Part shown: positions 43,980 to 54,423 of the stretch, one piece after another
How the letters are laid out: every line of letters starts with the position of its first letter
Position numbering within the stretch: position 1 is the stretch's first letter
Assembly: GCA_936432065.2 (NCBI GenBank)
Contig: OW386291.2
Location: 102,303,823-102,367,822, forward strand
Source: Rutpela maculata
Taxonomy: Eukaryota; Arthropoda; Insecta; Coleoptera; Cerambycidae
Direction: 5' to 3'
DNA: 64,000 nucleotides
Translations under genes and position numbers: made by a program
The notes under the pieces: generated by a model
What the model was told of the DNA's origin: nothing
The model's database searches: none
The model's input: only the letters and a program-made list of their open reading frames with translations

Positions 43980-44495
43980 GCGGATTAAAAAACTGCTTTA
44001 ACTGTCATCGCTTATCAACTCAAATTTTGTTTTATCACATAGAACTTGGTAGCCCGAGTATGAAAATACTGAGGTTGGCGGGCTAAAACCGGTAGAAACC
44101 CTTGCCAACCCTATATAAGAAGGGTTCCAAAAGGGTTCGAATGCGCAGATGTTTCACGGCCATAGCACAATGATAAAAGTGAGAATTCTCATGAGGAAAA
44201 TCCAATAAAATGTTTTAAATTTTTTGTTTTTAAATATTAATAATAAACAAGAAAGAGCAAAAAGGTTTAAATACAGCGCACATTAAAATTGTGTATTTTG
44301 TTTATGAAAATAGCGAATAATACATACCAGGTGCACAGATATAGGGAATTTTATTAATAATATCAAACCGTACCGAATTCTATAGATATTTTGGAAGACC
44401 TCTAATTTTCATAAAAATTCGTTAAGCAGAAATGTACAAAATATTTTACAGGGTAGAAGACATTTTAAGAAACATACTATTTTTTCTTCAAACAT
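43980..44495. other. AT-rich DNA, nothing recognised
   Basis: No element ends or coding signal that I can support. Confidence 0.35.
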
Positions 44496-44502
44496 CGATT
44501 GA

Positions 44503-44640
44503 ACAGGTCTACAAAAAAAAATCTGCTCCAAGGACTAAACCTATCATGCCTTAATTATTTTTGTGTGCTAAATCCGAATTTTCAATTTAGAAAATTTTCT
44601 ACCGCGTAGATTTCGAGTAAATCCCGAATTTTATTGTCAA
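44503..44640 (+). repeat. CAGGTCTAC-family left end
   Basis: CAGGTCTACAAAAAAAAA, then CTGCTCCAAGGACTAAACCT and GATTTCGAGTAAATCCCG, are repeated at 63637-63770. It is one end of the foldback family seen whole at 63637-63880. Confidence 0.65.
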
Positions 44641-44659
44641 AAAACCATATTGTGACTAA

Positions 44660-44845
44660 TTTTTGTCGTGGGAGCAACATGCCTTGACCTGCGCGGAGTC
44701 CCGATTTTAATCCGTTGGATATTTGCGTATGGGGGCACATGAAATCTCTTGTGTATCAAGATATAATAAATAATCGAGAAGAATAATTGCAGAGAATTAG
44801 AAATGCAATCGAATAATTTCAAAACGAACACTTTATTTTAAATAA
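44660..44845 (+). pseudogene. mariner-like transposase C-terminal part
   Basis: The plus strand reads GSNMP, a stop, PARSPDFNPLDICVWGHMKS, LVYQDIINNREE, a stop, LQRIRNAIE, a stop, FQNEHFI. RSPDFNPLDxxxWGxMK is the third catalytic Asp region of insect mariner-like transposases. Three stops. A CACCCTG end followed by TA lies at 45602-45608 and may be the right end of the same element. Confidence 0.7.
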
Positions 44846-45651
44846 GGCGGTCGTTTAATAAACGCATCTTCAAGTGTATTGAAGTAAACGGAAGTCACTT
44901 CGAACATTTGTTACCGAACACAGATCTCTTTTTTTTTATTAATTATTGTTATTTATTTATTTTTTAAATTAAATTTGTATTTAAATAAAAACTATTTCTC
45001 AAATTTTAAGTTTATTTAGTTGAAAGTAATTGTTCTTCGTACTTTTTTGCTAGTGTTGGAATGTAATAAATTTTAAAAAATATGAAAAAAGAGAATTTAA
45101 TTTTATATTGTTCGCTCCACTATCATTACTATCAATTATTCTGTAAATCAAGCAATAATATGATATTTCATTTAATTTAAATTGGTTGCATTGAATACTT
45201 TAAAATCAAATATCTCGAAAACGGTTACTCGTGGCGACATTCAGAAGGTATACCTTTTTTACGTAAAAAGGACAGGAAAATATAAAATTTTTAAATTAAA
45301 ACATTTTTTAAAAATCGTCAAAAATATATGACATGAAAATAAATTGCCGTAGATGGTGCCCTCACAAATAACAGCAAAATTATGAATATATTTGAATTCC
45401 TCACCTCAAAAAATTCCCAATCACCGAATATTGTTAAAATATTTCAGTTTTTAAGTGAATTATTTAAAAAAAAACCAAAACAAAAATTTAATTTTGACAC
45501 CCTCTATCTCTGTTAATATCAACTTTTGGACTAATGTAAGTTTCGTAATATTTTTACATGAGGAATCTGGCACTGCTCTATGTACCATTACTTATGGGAC
45601 ACCCTGTATAAGAGTGAAATAACGTCACTTATTTTCACGCTTTTTATTTAT
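44846..45651. other. decayed right half of a mariner-like element
   Basis: AT-rich DNA with ATCAAATATCTCGAAAACGG-type words, ending GGGACACCCTG and TA at 45607-45608. No left partner was found. No coding signal. Confidence 0.4.
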
Positions 45652-46855
45652 TTTTTTTTTCACATTACCATAAACATATGTTTTACGCACTAAAAATAAT
45701 GAAAAAAAGTACAGTTTTTTTTAAAAGTAGTAGAAAAAATTTATTAAACCACAATGGTAGGTACTTATTCAAAACAAACTAGTTTTTTTTTAAATTATTT
45801 AGAACATAATACAATATACTATTTATATAATCAAATCGCATGTTATACGGATCATTATCTTTAATAAATTTAATGCCTTCCGTTAATAAAGTCAAATTAC
45901 ACATTTTACCATTACCGTATACAAGAGTATTTGTGGGTATTACTTAACTCGTATAACTTTAACCCTCATGGCCACATTTATCCTAATAATACGGCAATTA
46001 GACTAGTGTCGGATATAGAAGATTTTATTTTAATTAGAATTTCTAATTTTCCGGCAAGTTAAACAGTAGTCGTGCTGAGATTTTGATGCATAGTCTGCAG
46101 TTTTTGTCAAATCTCGGCTGCGAGTGCGGACACAGCGGATTTCAGCAACTTGAGCCTCAAGTTTCAGTTTACACAGCACAATTTAAGAAATTCAGGAGCT
46201 TTATTCAAATGTTCCTGGAGAAATACCAGCACTTGTTCTAATTAAAAATATATTGTATGTGCTTATCGCGGCTTAAAAGCTATGCCCTTATGTTTTTATA
46301 CGGGAATTTATTTTATTTGTCTTTTGTAGGATATATTTCAAAGGATTCTTTTCCTTTATTAACTTTAATTATATAGACTTTTTATTATACAGCGTGGTAG
46401 ACAACTGAGACGACAATAACAGGAAAGATGCCCTAAATATACATATTTTGATTTAATTCCATGGATTTATCTCATAGTAGTATGAGTAGACAAACACTAA
46501 CAGTATTTCTAGAATATTTCATTTCTTTTGTTTAATAGGTTATATTTGATAATTGTCTGTTTAATAGTGAAAAATAACAATATATTATAAGAGCTATTTA
46601 TACAAATAGTAAGGAAATGAAAGTCATTTTCTTACAAATGTTAAATTTACAGAACGAGAAATAACCGAGTTTTGCAATGGCAAGAGTAAGGTACTTTTAA
46701 TTGCTTTTAATAATGTCAAAATTGCATACTTTTTCACTGATGAAAAATATACTTCATTTCACTCAATACGTTTTTCTACGACTGTTAAAAAAACTATACT
46801 TTTTTCATTATTATCTGTGCGTAAAACATATGTTTATGGAAATCGTATTGTGTAT
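45652..46855. mobile_element. 1.2-kb element with ~85-bp inverted ends
   Basis: Left: ATTACCATAAACATATGTTTTACGCAC, AATAATGAAAAAAAGTA and TAGTAGAAAAA (45663-45740). Right: TTTTTCTACGACTG, TACTTTTTTCATTATT and GCGTAAAACATATG (46772-46848), the inverse. The interior is AT-rich with no recognised protein. It abuts the LINE fragment cluster. Confidence 0.65.
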
Positions 46856-46857
46856 AT

Positions 46858-47190
46858 ATGGCTTTGGCTACACCCAGTCGTCGTAAGCTTGACAAGCACT
46901 GTCCCCAATAACCTACGTATTTCTGTGGCATTACTAACAGGATACTGCAGACTAAGTAAGCACCTTCATACATTGGGACTTATAGATAAACCCAAGTGCA
47001 GAAGGTGCAATCTGTTAGACGAGACTGCCGAGAATGTATTGTGTCATTTTTCTCCTCCTTCAATGAAAAAAAAGATATATACTGGGCACTTCTGGCCTAG
47101 TATGTAACGAGCGTTGGTTAGCCTGAAGAATAAGGGGCTTGGCGGGTATGCTGCCACCTACGCTACGGTGGTAGCGCAAAGGATCCACCA
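46858..47190 (+). pseudogene. LINE ORF2 C-terminal zinc-knuckle fragment A
   Basis: The frame reads LRISVALLTGYCRLSKHLHT, LGLIDKPKCRRCNLLDETAE and NVLCHF. This is the C-x2-C...H-x-C tail found after RNase H in I/R1/LOA-type LINEs (LLTGHCxLxxHLxxLGLxxxPxCRxC). A 3'-UTR-like stretch (GGCGGGTATGC...GTGGTAGCGCAAAGG) follows. Everything upstream is missing. Confidence 0.65.
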
Positions 47191-47259
47191 ATGAGGTCTA
47201 AGTGCACGTGGACATAACCTCACACCCTCTCCAAAGAATCCAGACTCCATACAGTATGT

Positions 47260-47490
47260 ACTGACGAATCGAGTCACGCATGATAATCCAAACCAAAGCA
47301 CAACAAATTGTCAAAGTTAGACAGAGATGTGTAGTGCAAATCTTAACAGATTGCTGCATACTAAAAGACCTCAAGAAATCAAAACTGTGGGACAATCCTG
47401 ATTGCAGGATGTGTGGTGAAGAAGAAGAAACCAATCATCACATCTTATGCTAATGCTCAACCCTAGTGGCTTGCACACTTGCATACTTTG
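47260..47490 (+). pseudogene. LINE ORF2 C-terminal zinc-knuckle fragment B
   Basis: The frame reads IIQTKAQQIVKVRQRCV, ILTDCCILKDLKKSKLWDNP, DCRMCGEEEETNHHILC, stop, CSTLVACTLAYFG. This is a second copy of the C-x2-C...H-x3-C tail, diverged from fragment A, in the same orientation. Confidence 0.6.
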
Positions 47491-47504
47491 GGAATCAATG
47501 TGTA

Positions 47505-49330
47505 AAGAATAAGCGAAATAGTTATTCAAAGTATAGTATCCAATCTACGCGAGGCTACAATTGAGGCAAAGGTGAGTAGAGGCTGCCTTCAAAGAAGAGT
47601 ACGAGCTCCACTGCTGTGGGCAACCCTTGTTGACGAACTCCGAAAAATTTTCGCAGAATGCTTTTACTGCCTAGGATATGCTACGATCTAACGATTGGAG
47701 TCAAACGGCGATTTGCGAACACGATATCAGAGCGTTCGCAAAGAGCCCTAAACATTGTCGATATGTGATGTAGTGAGGAAGGACTTTCCATAAATCCTCA
47801 CAAAACTACAGTCGTCACCTTTACACGAGAATGAGCCTTGGGGAGCTTAATACCCTTTGGGCCCAATGGAGAGAAATTAATTTACTAGCGAGGTTAAGTA
47901 GGAATTATATTCGACCAAAAGCTGACATGGAATTATTACATCCAAGAAGTCACACAGAAGGCAACCATTGCCCTGGGAAGATGCAGGCAGATGTGTGGGA
48001 AAAGCTTGAGGTTAAACCCCAAGATGATCGTATGGTTATACACTTGGGTTGTAAGACCCATGATAACCTATGGGTCGCCGATCGGTGGTATGTTGGACCA
48101 AGAGACTGCAACTGGGGGCAATAAGGCTATTAAGTGGCGTATAAAGGCTTGCTTGCCTGTGCGCCACTAGGGCTATAAAGACTGCTCTTATGGCTGCATT
48201 GAAAGTCCTTTTATATCTGACACCACTACACATATTTATCCAAGTGGAATCTCGTTCAGTGGTACATAAGCTAATGCAAGGCACAACGTCCGTTAGGCAA
48301 CAACACGGAACAGATCATCAAAAGTTATACTCAGAGCTAAAGGCAGACCTGGGAATTCTGGGAATGCCCAAGGATATTATGGTCCCAAAGTATAACTTCT
48401 ATAAGAAATTTCAAATCAAAATACTTACCAGACAGAGAGGACTGGAGAAACGTTCCTTCAATATCGGTACAAAGGGTCTGGTATACGGACGGCTCCAAGA
48501 CAGAACAGGGAGTCGGAGCTAGAATTTACGGGATAAGGTCGAAAACGAAAATCTCGTTAAGTCTAGGAATTCACGCCACAGTATTTCACGTCGAAGTGAT
48601 CACCTTACAGTGGTATGAAAAGGAAATGATGAAGCAAGGAACTGTTAACCAGTCAATTGCCATTTTTTCTGACAGCCAAGCAGCGCTAAAGGCATTCGAC
48701 TCCATGCAGGTCGATTCATGACTAGTAAGGAATTGTATGAATGCCCTTATAGATCTAGGAAGTCAGGACAAAGAGACCGTGGAATGGGTACCAGGACACG
48801 AGGGACACAGGCGAGGACACAGGGGAAATGAGAAGGCAGGAAGGCACGTCTAAGGCCCTAGTAGGACCCGAACCTTTTTGCGGTGTGGCTAAGCCATGCA
48901 TACGAATATCCATTAATGAATGGATACAAAATAAATCTCTAGAATGGTGGAAGAATTTCCCATGACAGAGACAGGCCAAAAAGTTCATTAAAGAACGATC
49001 GGTCAAATTCACGGAAGACCTACTACGCCAAAATAGAAAGGCCAATAGGATAATTGTGAGTCTTCCGACTGGACACTGCAGTCTTAATAGACATATGAGT
49101 CTAATGGGCTGAGTAGAGCATGCAACATGTAGATTCTGTCAAGAGGAAGATGAAGCCTCAGTACATGTGCTATGCCATTGTGAAGGCCTAGCCAGACTGA
49201 GATGCCAAATACTTGGCGAAGGAAAACCAACGACAGATAGCGATACCAAGGAGCCATTATCAAGGCTATGGAGTCAAAATACAAAGCTGGATAAGGAGCT
49301 CTAAGTGAAATTAGATTAGGAGTGCCGTAA
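47505..49330 (+). pseudogene. LINE ORF2: RT active-site half, RNase H and zinc tail (I/R1/LOA-like)
   Basis: In order: REATIEAKVSRGCLQRRVR (damaged GCPQGGVLSPLLW), LGYA-TI in place of YADD (near 47678), INPHKTTVVTFTRE, then LLSGVQRLACLCATRAIKTA (worn) and ELKADLGILGMPKDIMVPKY (48340-48390). An RNase H domain follows: VWYTDGSKTEQGVGARIYG (Asp), FHVEVITL (Glu), FSDSQAALKAF (Asp), VEWVPGHEGH and GNEKAG (48478-48845). It ends with VKFTEDLLRQNRKANRIIVS, LPTGHCSLNRHM and CRFCQEEDEASVHVLCHC (49010-49190). RT with RNase H and a terminal CCHC knuckle fits the I/R1/LOA group. About five frameshifts and a stop within RNase H; otherwise well preserved. Confidence 0.85.
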
Positions 49331-49334
49331 TAGA

Positions 49335-50868
49335 TCCACAAGGGTCGCGGTGGTCAAGGTTAATCAGTCAGCTCCATTTTTCAAATCTACAATTCACTCA
49401 AGGCTTCTATAGACTGTCCACTCGTGAGAGAAACGCGTCAAACAGAATATTGAGAACATAGGATAAGCTTAAACTTCAGTACAGCGAGTGTACAGCACTG
49501 AAACTCTTAAAAAAGTAAAGCTAACACCGTTTTCTTTTGTCAGGTGTAACAGCATTTCTTCAGTAAAATTAATGCTTTTCAAATATTATGTAAATCATAT
49601 CTTAGATCTTTATGAAGCTTGAAGTGTTTACTTCCTTGTCACGTTTTTTTGCTCTATATTTATTCAACAAAGAGTAGTTTGTTATTTATTAATTCGGGTC
49701 TGTTCTCTGTGAATTCCACATGGATGTTTTCTTCCATCTCTGATTTGTAATTCTCAATAATATTTTTAACGATTTAGGCGATAATCACGTAAATAATCGA
49801 AGTATGTGTATTGTAGTTTTGTTTTGTTTTGAAAAATAGGTCTATTTTTCCATAGAACCTCATATCTAATGCGGGAAATTTAGAGAAATAATGCACACTT
49901 TGATCTTGAAGCACTAAGGAGAACAAGACTCAGACAAAATATTTCCATAAGTCTGTTGGACAAGGTATAGAGGAAGTTTAATAAAGGAACACTCAAGTAG
50001 CAATTTCAACATTTCCATTCCCACTTTTCAATTTTCATTATGAAGATAGTACTTATATTCGTAGTACCGCATAAAAATTAAGTTTTAACAGATTTAGATT
50101 TAGATTAACTAGGTAGTAATAAAAGAATATTTTTTAGCACAATTTTTCTATTAATAAAAATATTATAAATAAACTAGTGATCAAAATCAGTTAATAATAA
50201 GTTCCCAACACTTTCTTTTAATTCATTTTTGGATAATAATTATCTCGTCACTTTGTATCGCACATGATCTTCGAAAATATAATTAATTTAAAGTGGGCGA
50301 TTCCTCAAGCACATGTGGTAGAGTGGCTGATTTATTTTACATGTCTAAGAAAATATTTAAGAAAATTTTTCTCCCACTTTACCGAATGTGGTGGGGAGGT
50401 TAAACACTTCCATTTGTGTACATTATGTACGACAACAAGACAACAAATCCAATTCTACTGCAATATTGATATACCTGAATAATGTTACGCCGTTATATAA
50501 GCTAATAAATATTGCATTAGTCAGTCGTAAGAATTCAAGATTATCTCAAATATAACTAAAAGTCTGTTTTTGTAGGCATTAATTTGAATTGTTTACCAAA
50601 ATATACTTATATAAACTTATTTAATGTTAAAGATGATGTGAAATGTTACAGTGCAACTTCTTATACCGTTTCACACTATCTGGTAAGTTGCTCAACTTGA
50701 CTCGGAAGTAATTAGTTAAGTTTGATGTATTCATTAATGTTCTCACCATCATGTTAGAGAATTAATAGGGTTATGTTTCAATATTCTTCAGATAGATATC
50801 TGAACTGTCTACAGAGCAGTTTATAATTAGAAAACTTAAATTTGAAGTTTTCTGATTATAGGAAAATA
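49335..50868. other. AT-rich DNA, nothing recognised
   Basis: A 72-codon plus-strand frame at 50264-50482 has no known domain. No shared repeat was seen. The first part may be the LINE's 3' flank. Confidence 0.4.
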
Positions 50869-51064
50869 TGATAGTTCTTAGGAATTTTCTAATGTAGAGA
50901 GAAGGTTCAATTATCTAAACAGAAATAGCAGCATCACCATTTAGGTAATCGTCCAGTATTGAAGACTGATAGTTCTTAGGAATTTTCTAATTTAGAGAGA
51001 AGGTTCAATTATCTAGACAGAAATAGCAGCATCACCATTTAGGTAATCGTCCAGTATTGAAGAC
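50869..51064 (+). repeat. 98-bp tandem duplication, two mismatches
   Basis: 50869-50966 and 50967-51064 are identical except for two positions (GTAGAG/TTAGAG and CTAAAC/CTAGAC). It starts TGATAGTTCTTAGG and ends TATTGAAGAC. The low divergence shows a recent event in otherwise old sequence. Confidence 0.95.
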
Positions 51065-52272
51065 TTAACGAATTGACTTAAAAAACTTTCTATTCTGAAC
51101 TCGCTAAGCATCAAATGTAAATGAAAATAAATCTGAATATGGATGAAAAATAGAACTTGATTATTATGAATGCCACCTGATTATTTATCGAGCCCTTATT
51201 GCTGAAGATTTTTGAATAAAAACAAAATAAATAGCTTTTCTTATTTTTCATTGCTTACAACTAAGAAAGATATCTACAAATTGATGTTAAAGGACTTACA
51301 TATATTCAAATTAATCAATTAAATGGCAATCCATATTGAGTTCTGAGCATAATGTACAGGATGTTTCTAATATAGGGTTCCAAACTTCTACAGTGTGTAG
51401 TATTCATTAAAACAAGTTTCTTTAAAACATCTAGCATAAAATGTGCCTCTAGTTACAGACCCTTGGAAGAATTCAGATGATTTTTTAATTATTATTTGGA
51501 GAAAGGTAAAAGATAAATAGACGAAATTTTTCATATTCACTTAGTTTCCCATTCTGAATAAGATGACCTACTTAATTTTTGATTATTAAGACCATGAGAG
51601 ACAAAGGTGTTTCACCCTGTAACTTTTTTTGTTCAATTTTTACTAAGGTATTTTGAATATTTTTACGTAAAAAGATATTTGTTCAAATCAATATGCTGCC
51701 CTGCTAAGCAAGAAGGTCGTAACTGACATTTTGTTGATTTTGAAATAATCGCATTTTTCGATTATTTACTATGCCCATCCACATTTTCAATCGAAAAATC
51801 ATAATTTTCTGAGTGAGCGCTTTTTTTATCAGAACAATTTTTTTAGGTAAGTTTCTCTTTGAAATATTATATGTTTTTCAAAAAAACGCAGATACGACAT
51901 TTTATAAGAAAAAAATTTATTATTATTTAAGTATATTAAAACGAAAAAAATAAAAAAATAAAGTTAACTATCTTAAAAGCTTTTATTTTTTTCATTCACG
52001 CGACAAGCTTTTAAGGCAATTCATTTAATTTTTTTTATATTTTTTTCGTTTTAATACAAATAAATAATAATAAAATCATGTTTTTAATTATTTCTTTTTG
52101 CATTTAATTTAATTTTTAAATTTTTAGTTACGCCTTAATTATTATACTCTTCACAAAAACGAAGAGTATATTGTATTTGATCGGCACATTTCTAAAATCG
52201 TAAATATAGCTCGTAGAGAAAAAATTTTCATATCATTGTGTTAGTGAACGAATTCTGAACAACTTTCAAAAT

Positions 52273-52310
52273 GTCCGTCTGTCCGTCCGTCTGTCCGTCC
52301 GTCCGTCCGA
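52273..52310. repeat. (GTCC/GTCT)n microsatellite
   Basis: A run of GTCCGTCTGTCCGTCC units inside the composite repeat. A shorter version is at 8257-8275 in the first copy. Confidence 0.9.
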
Positions 52311-52382
52311 AATCTGATGAAATATCATTTCACCAGATAATTTTAGCTCGTCTCTTATAATGTAAAAATTTACGTTTTTTTA

Positions 52383-52460
52383 CGTGTTAAGTGGTGGAGT
52401 AGTTCTTAAACTTTTGAATCGGAATCCAAGGGTCTCGGGTTCGAAACCCAAATGGGGTAT
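52383..52460 (+). other. tRNA-like module (pol III boxes)
   Basis: An A-box-like TGGTGGAGTAG (52392-52402) is followed by a perfect-looking B box GGTTCGAAACC (52438-52448) at a tRNA-like distance, with a GGGT...ACCC T-arm. Homologous modules lie at about 7855-7935 (minus) and 62984-63036 (minus, A box TGGTCTAATGG, B box GAATTCGAAAC). It lies inside the composite repeat, opposite to the repeat's orientation as I define it. No functional tRNA fold is claimed. Confidence 0.6.
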
Positions 52461-53128
52461 GGTACAGTTTTTTTTATTTTCACTTTATTTTACACTGAGT
52501 CTTTTACCAACTAAGTTCGTACTATAAAATTAAAAATTTCTAAAACTAACATTATTTACAAACAACTGCGAAGAGTATCCTATAGAATGTGTAACAATTA
52601 TATTCAGTTCAGTGAACAGGCGAAGCTTTTTTTATTTTATATTCATACTTAATGAAATAATACCCAAACCTTCGCAGTAAATAAGATAAGAATAAAAAAA
52701 AAACAAAAATTATATTGTTAAAACTGAAAAACACACATTTTGGGTACCATATTATTGTACTGTCACCAGAACTACATGTGTATGCAAAATTTCAGCTTAA
52801 TTGGACGTAGATAAGTGGTTCGAAATTGACTTGCAAGATTTGACCCTGAAGATTTGGACTCAACATCCTAACATATATACATACAAAGGAGGTTAAACAA
52901 AAGCTTGTAAAAGTGAACTAGAATATCTTATCCAACATGAGAAACTAAGAGAATTTCCAAAAATTGCGTCTAATTGTCTTTTACCCCTCTTCAAATAATA
53001 GAAGAAAACAAAATTTAGCTGAATCCATTTAAGGATTATTGTGCCAGATATTTATTAGAACTTTTTGACTTAGTTTAATGAATACTATACTCTGTAGAAG
53101 TTTGGAGCCCTGTTTTAGATACACTCTG

Positions 53129-53429
53129 TATGTAATTGTGTTTAGCACCCATAAATTCTTGTTACCACATACTCCCGCTTCCCTTTTAATTTAGTATTTT
53201 ATTTAACATGTTAGTCAAAACAAACATAGTTTGCCATATATCATACTTATAAAAGAGAAGACTGCATCTAATAAAACATAAATGATGAGTTCGTTCAATA
53301 TTTACATAATAGCATACAAAATATATTAACTAGTAAATTATGATTAATAAATATTTAGTGCTACTTACGGTGAAATTAAGAACCGGACTCATATTACTGA
53401 TACTCACCTGAAACAAAACAAAATAATTA
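53129..53429. other. AT-rich DNA, nothing recognised
   Basis: Flank between the TIR element and the tRNA-derived SINE. No feature. Confidence 0.4.
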
Positions 53430-53640
53430 GTAATGGAACAAACATAAACACACCACATATAGTAGACAACTCCCATATCCAAAGCCAAGGCTGTGCAGAT
53501 GGGGGTTTCACATTTGGAAAAACGCAGACATACATCCATACCCACCGGCATTGTCAGTGCCGGGGCTGGGACTCGAACCCAGAAAGCGATTCTCAGTCGA
53601 TCAGCATATTCGCCACGCAATACGCATAGATTCAATCAAT
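53430..53640 (-). mobile_element. tRNA-derived SINE
   Basis: On the minus strand: A box TGGCGAATATG (53615-53605), then B box GGTTCGAGTCC (53579-53569) in a TGGGTTCGAGTCCCA T-arm. The body holds CCCCGGCACTGACAATGCC, GGTGGGTATGGATG and CACAGCCTTGGCTTTGG and ends in a TTGTTTTGTTT stretch near 53430. Both boxes fit the pol III consensus and the spacing fits a tRNA. The body is not tRNA, so this is a SINE and not a tRNA gene. Confidence 0.8.
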
Positions 53641-54423
53641 CAAAACAAATGTATAAAGAATTTATAATTTTACATTTGTCTCAAAGGAACACCTATGTTC
53701 GGAGCCAGACTGATATCTACCGTGCAAAGCGTCGCCACGCCGTAACAATTGAAAGGCTGGACGGAGTGAGGCCGGGAAAGATTGCCGGGAAAGATTATTG
53801 GAACAATAGTAAACAAGTGACCAACTCATTTTACAAAAAGTAAATTAAAAGGCAATTAAAATAAAATCTTATCTAACGATGTAAATTTAAAATAATTTGT
53901 ATAAATGTATATGTAATGTAATTAAAGTGCATAAAAAATATACAAAACTAGTTTTTCGGTAAAATTATTAACCAAAAAACCCATTTTAGGAAATTCAGCA
54001 GTGCGAGCAGCTCTGTTAAATCACTGAATTTGTTGTTTACGGTTTATTAAATATTATGATTATATTCAAAAATTTAGTTAGAAAGTACAAAATTTCCTAA
54101 AAAAAGGACAAAAATTACAAAAAGAAAAGAGGAAATAAATATGAAAGAAAGAGGACTGAATTGTGTCAGCTAGCAATTGAAGTGGAGGAAAAAGAATTTT
54201 GGCTATAATTGTTGCCGAAAGATGGGCAACGCTTGGTAAGGTAATTTATGTTTAATGCGAAAAGGCTCTAATTTGTGTGATGTTGTTTGTAAGCGGACCA
54301 TCACCAAGCTTGAATTGATAACATTTCTGCGATGTAGCTTTGATGTAGTCTAACAGTGGTGTTGCAACGTTCATGTAAATCTCTGATGGAGGTGTATCTA
54401 GAAAAATTTGAGATGAGGCGTAA
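53641..54423. other. AT-rich DNA with a 13-bp tandem repeat, nothing firm
   Basis: GCCGGGAAAGATT occurs twice in tandem at about 53772-53797. A 64-codon minus-strand frame at 54252-54446 runs into the foldback and has no recognised domain. Confidence 0.4.

Larger units (their letters stand above)
51902..52912 (-). repeat. composite interspersed repeat, second long copy
   Basis: Same block order as 7440-8702 but reversed: head AAGCTTTTGTTTAACC at 52912, the 230-bp-unit relative (52741-52860), the TAATTGTTACACATTCTATAG block (52590), the tRNA-like module (52390-52450, plus strand), a (GTCC)n microsatellite (52273-52310), the hairpin ACTCTTC...GAAGAGT (52145-52168), and the AAGCTTTTAAG foldback (51902-52090). 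Confidence 0.75.
51357..53128. mobile_element. mariner-like TIR element split by a composite repeat
   Basis: The left end CAGGATGTTTCTAATATAGGG, TTCCAAACTTCTACAG (51357-51400) is inverted at about 53072-53128 (CTCCAAACTTCTACAG on the minus strand). Both ends abut TA (51355-51356, 53129-53130). The composite repeat 51902-52912 is inserted inside it. No transposase remains. Confidence 0.75.

Noticed and set aside
53569..53640. Possible functional tRNA gene on the minus strand
   Set aside because: A and B boxes are good, but there is no acceptor stem pairing and the body continues with SINE sequence.
53493..53843. 116-codon plus-strand frame with the ...GAGTRTQKAIL... peptide
   Set aside because: This peptide is the reverse complement of the SINE's B-box region; no conserved protein is implied.
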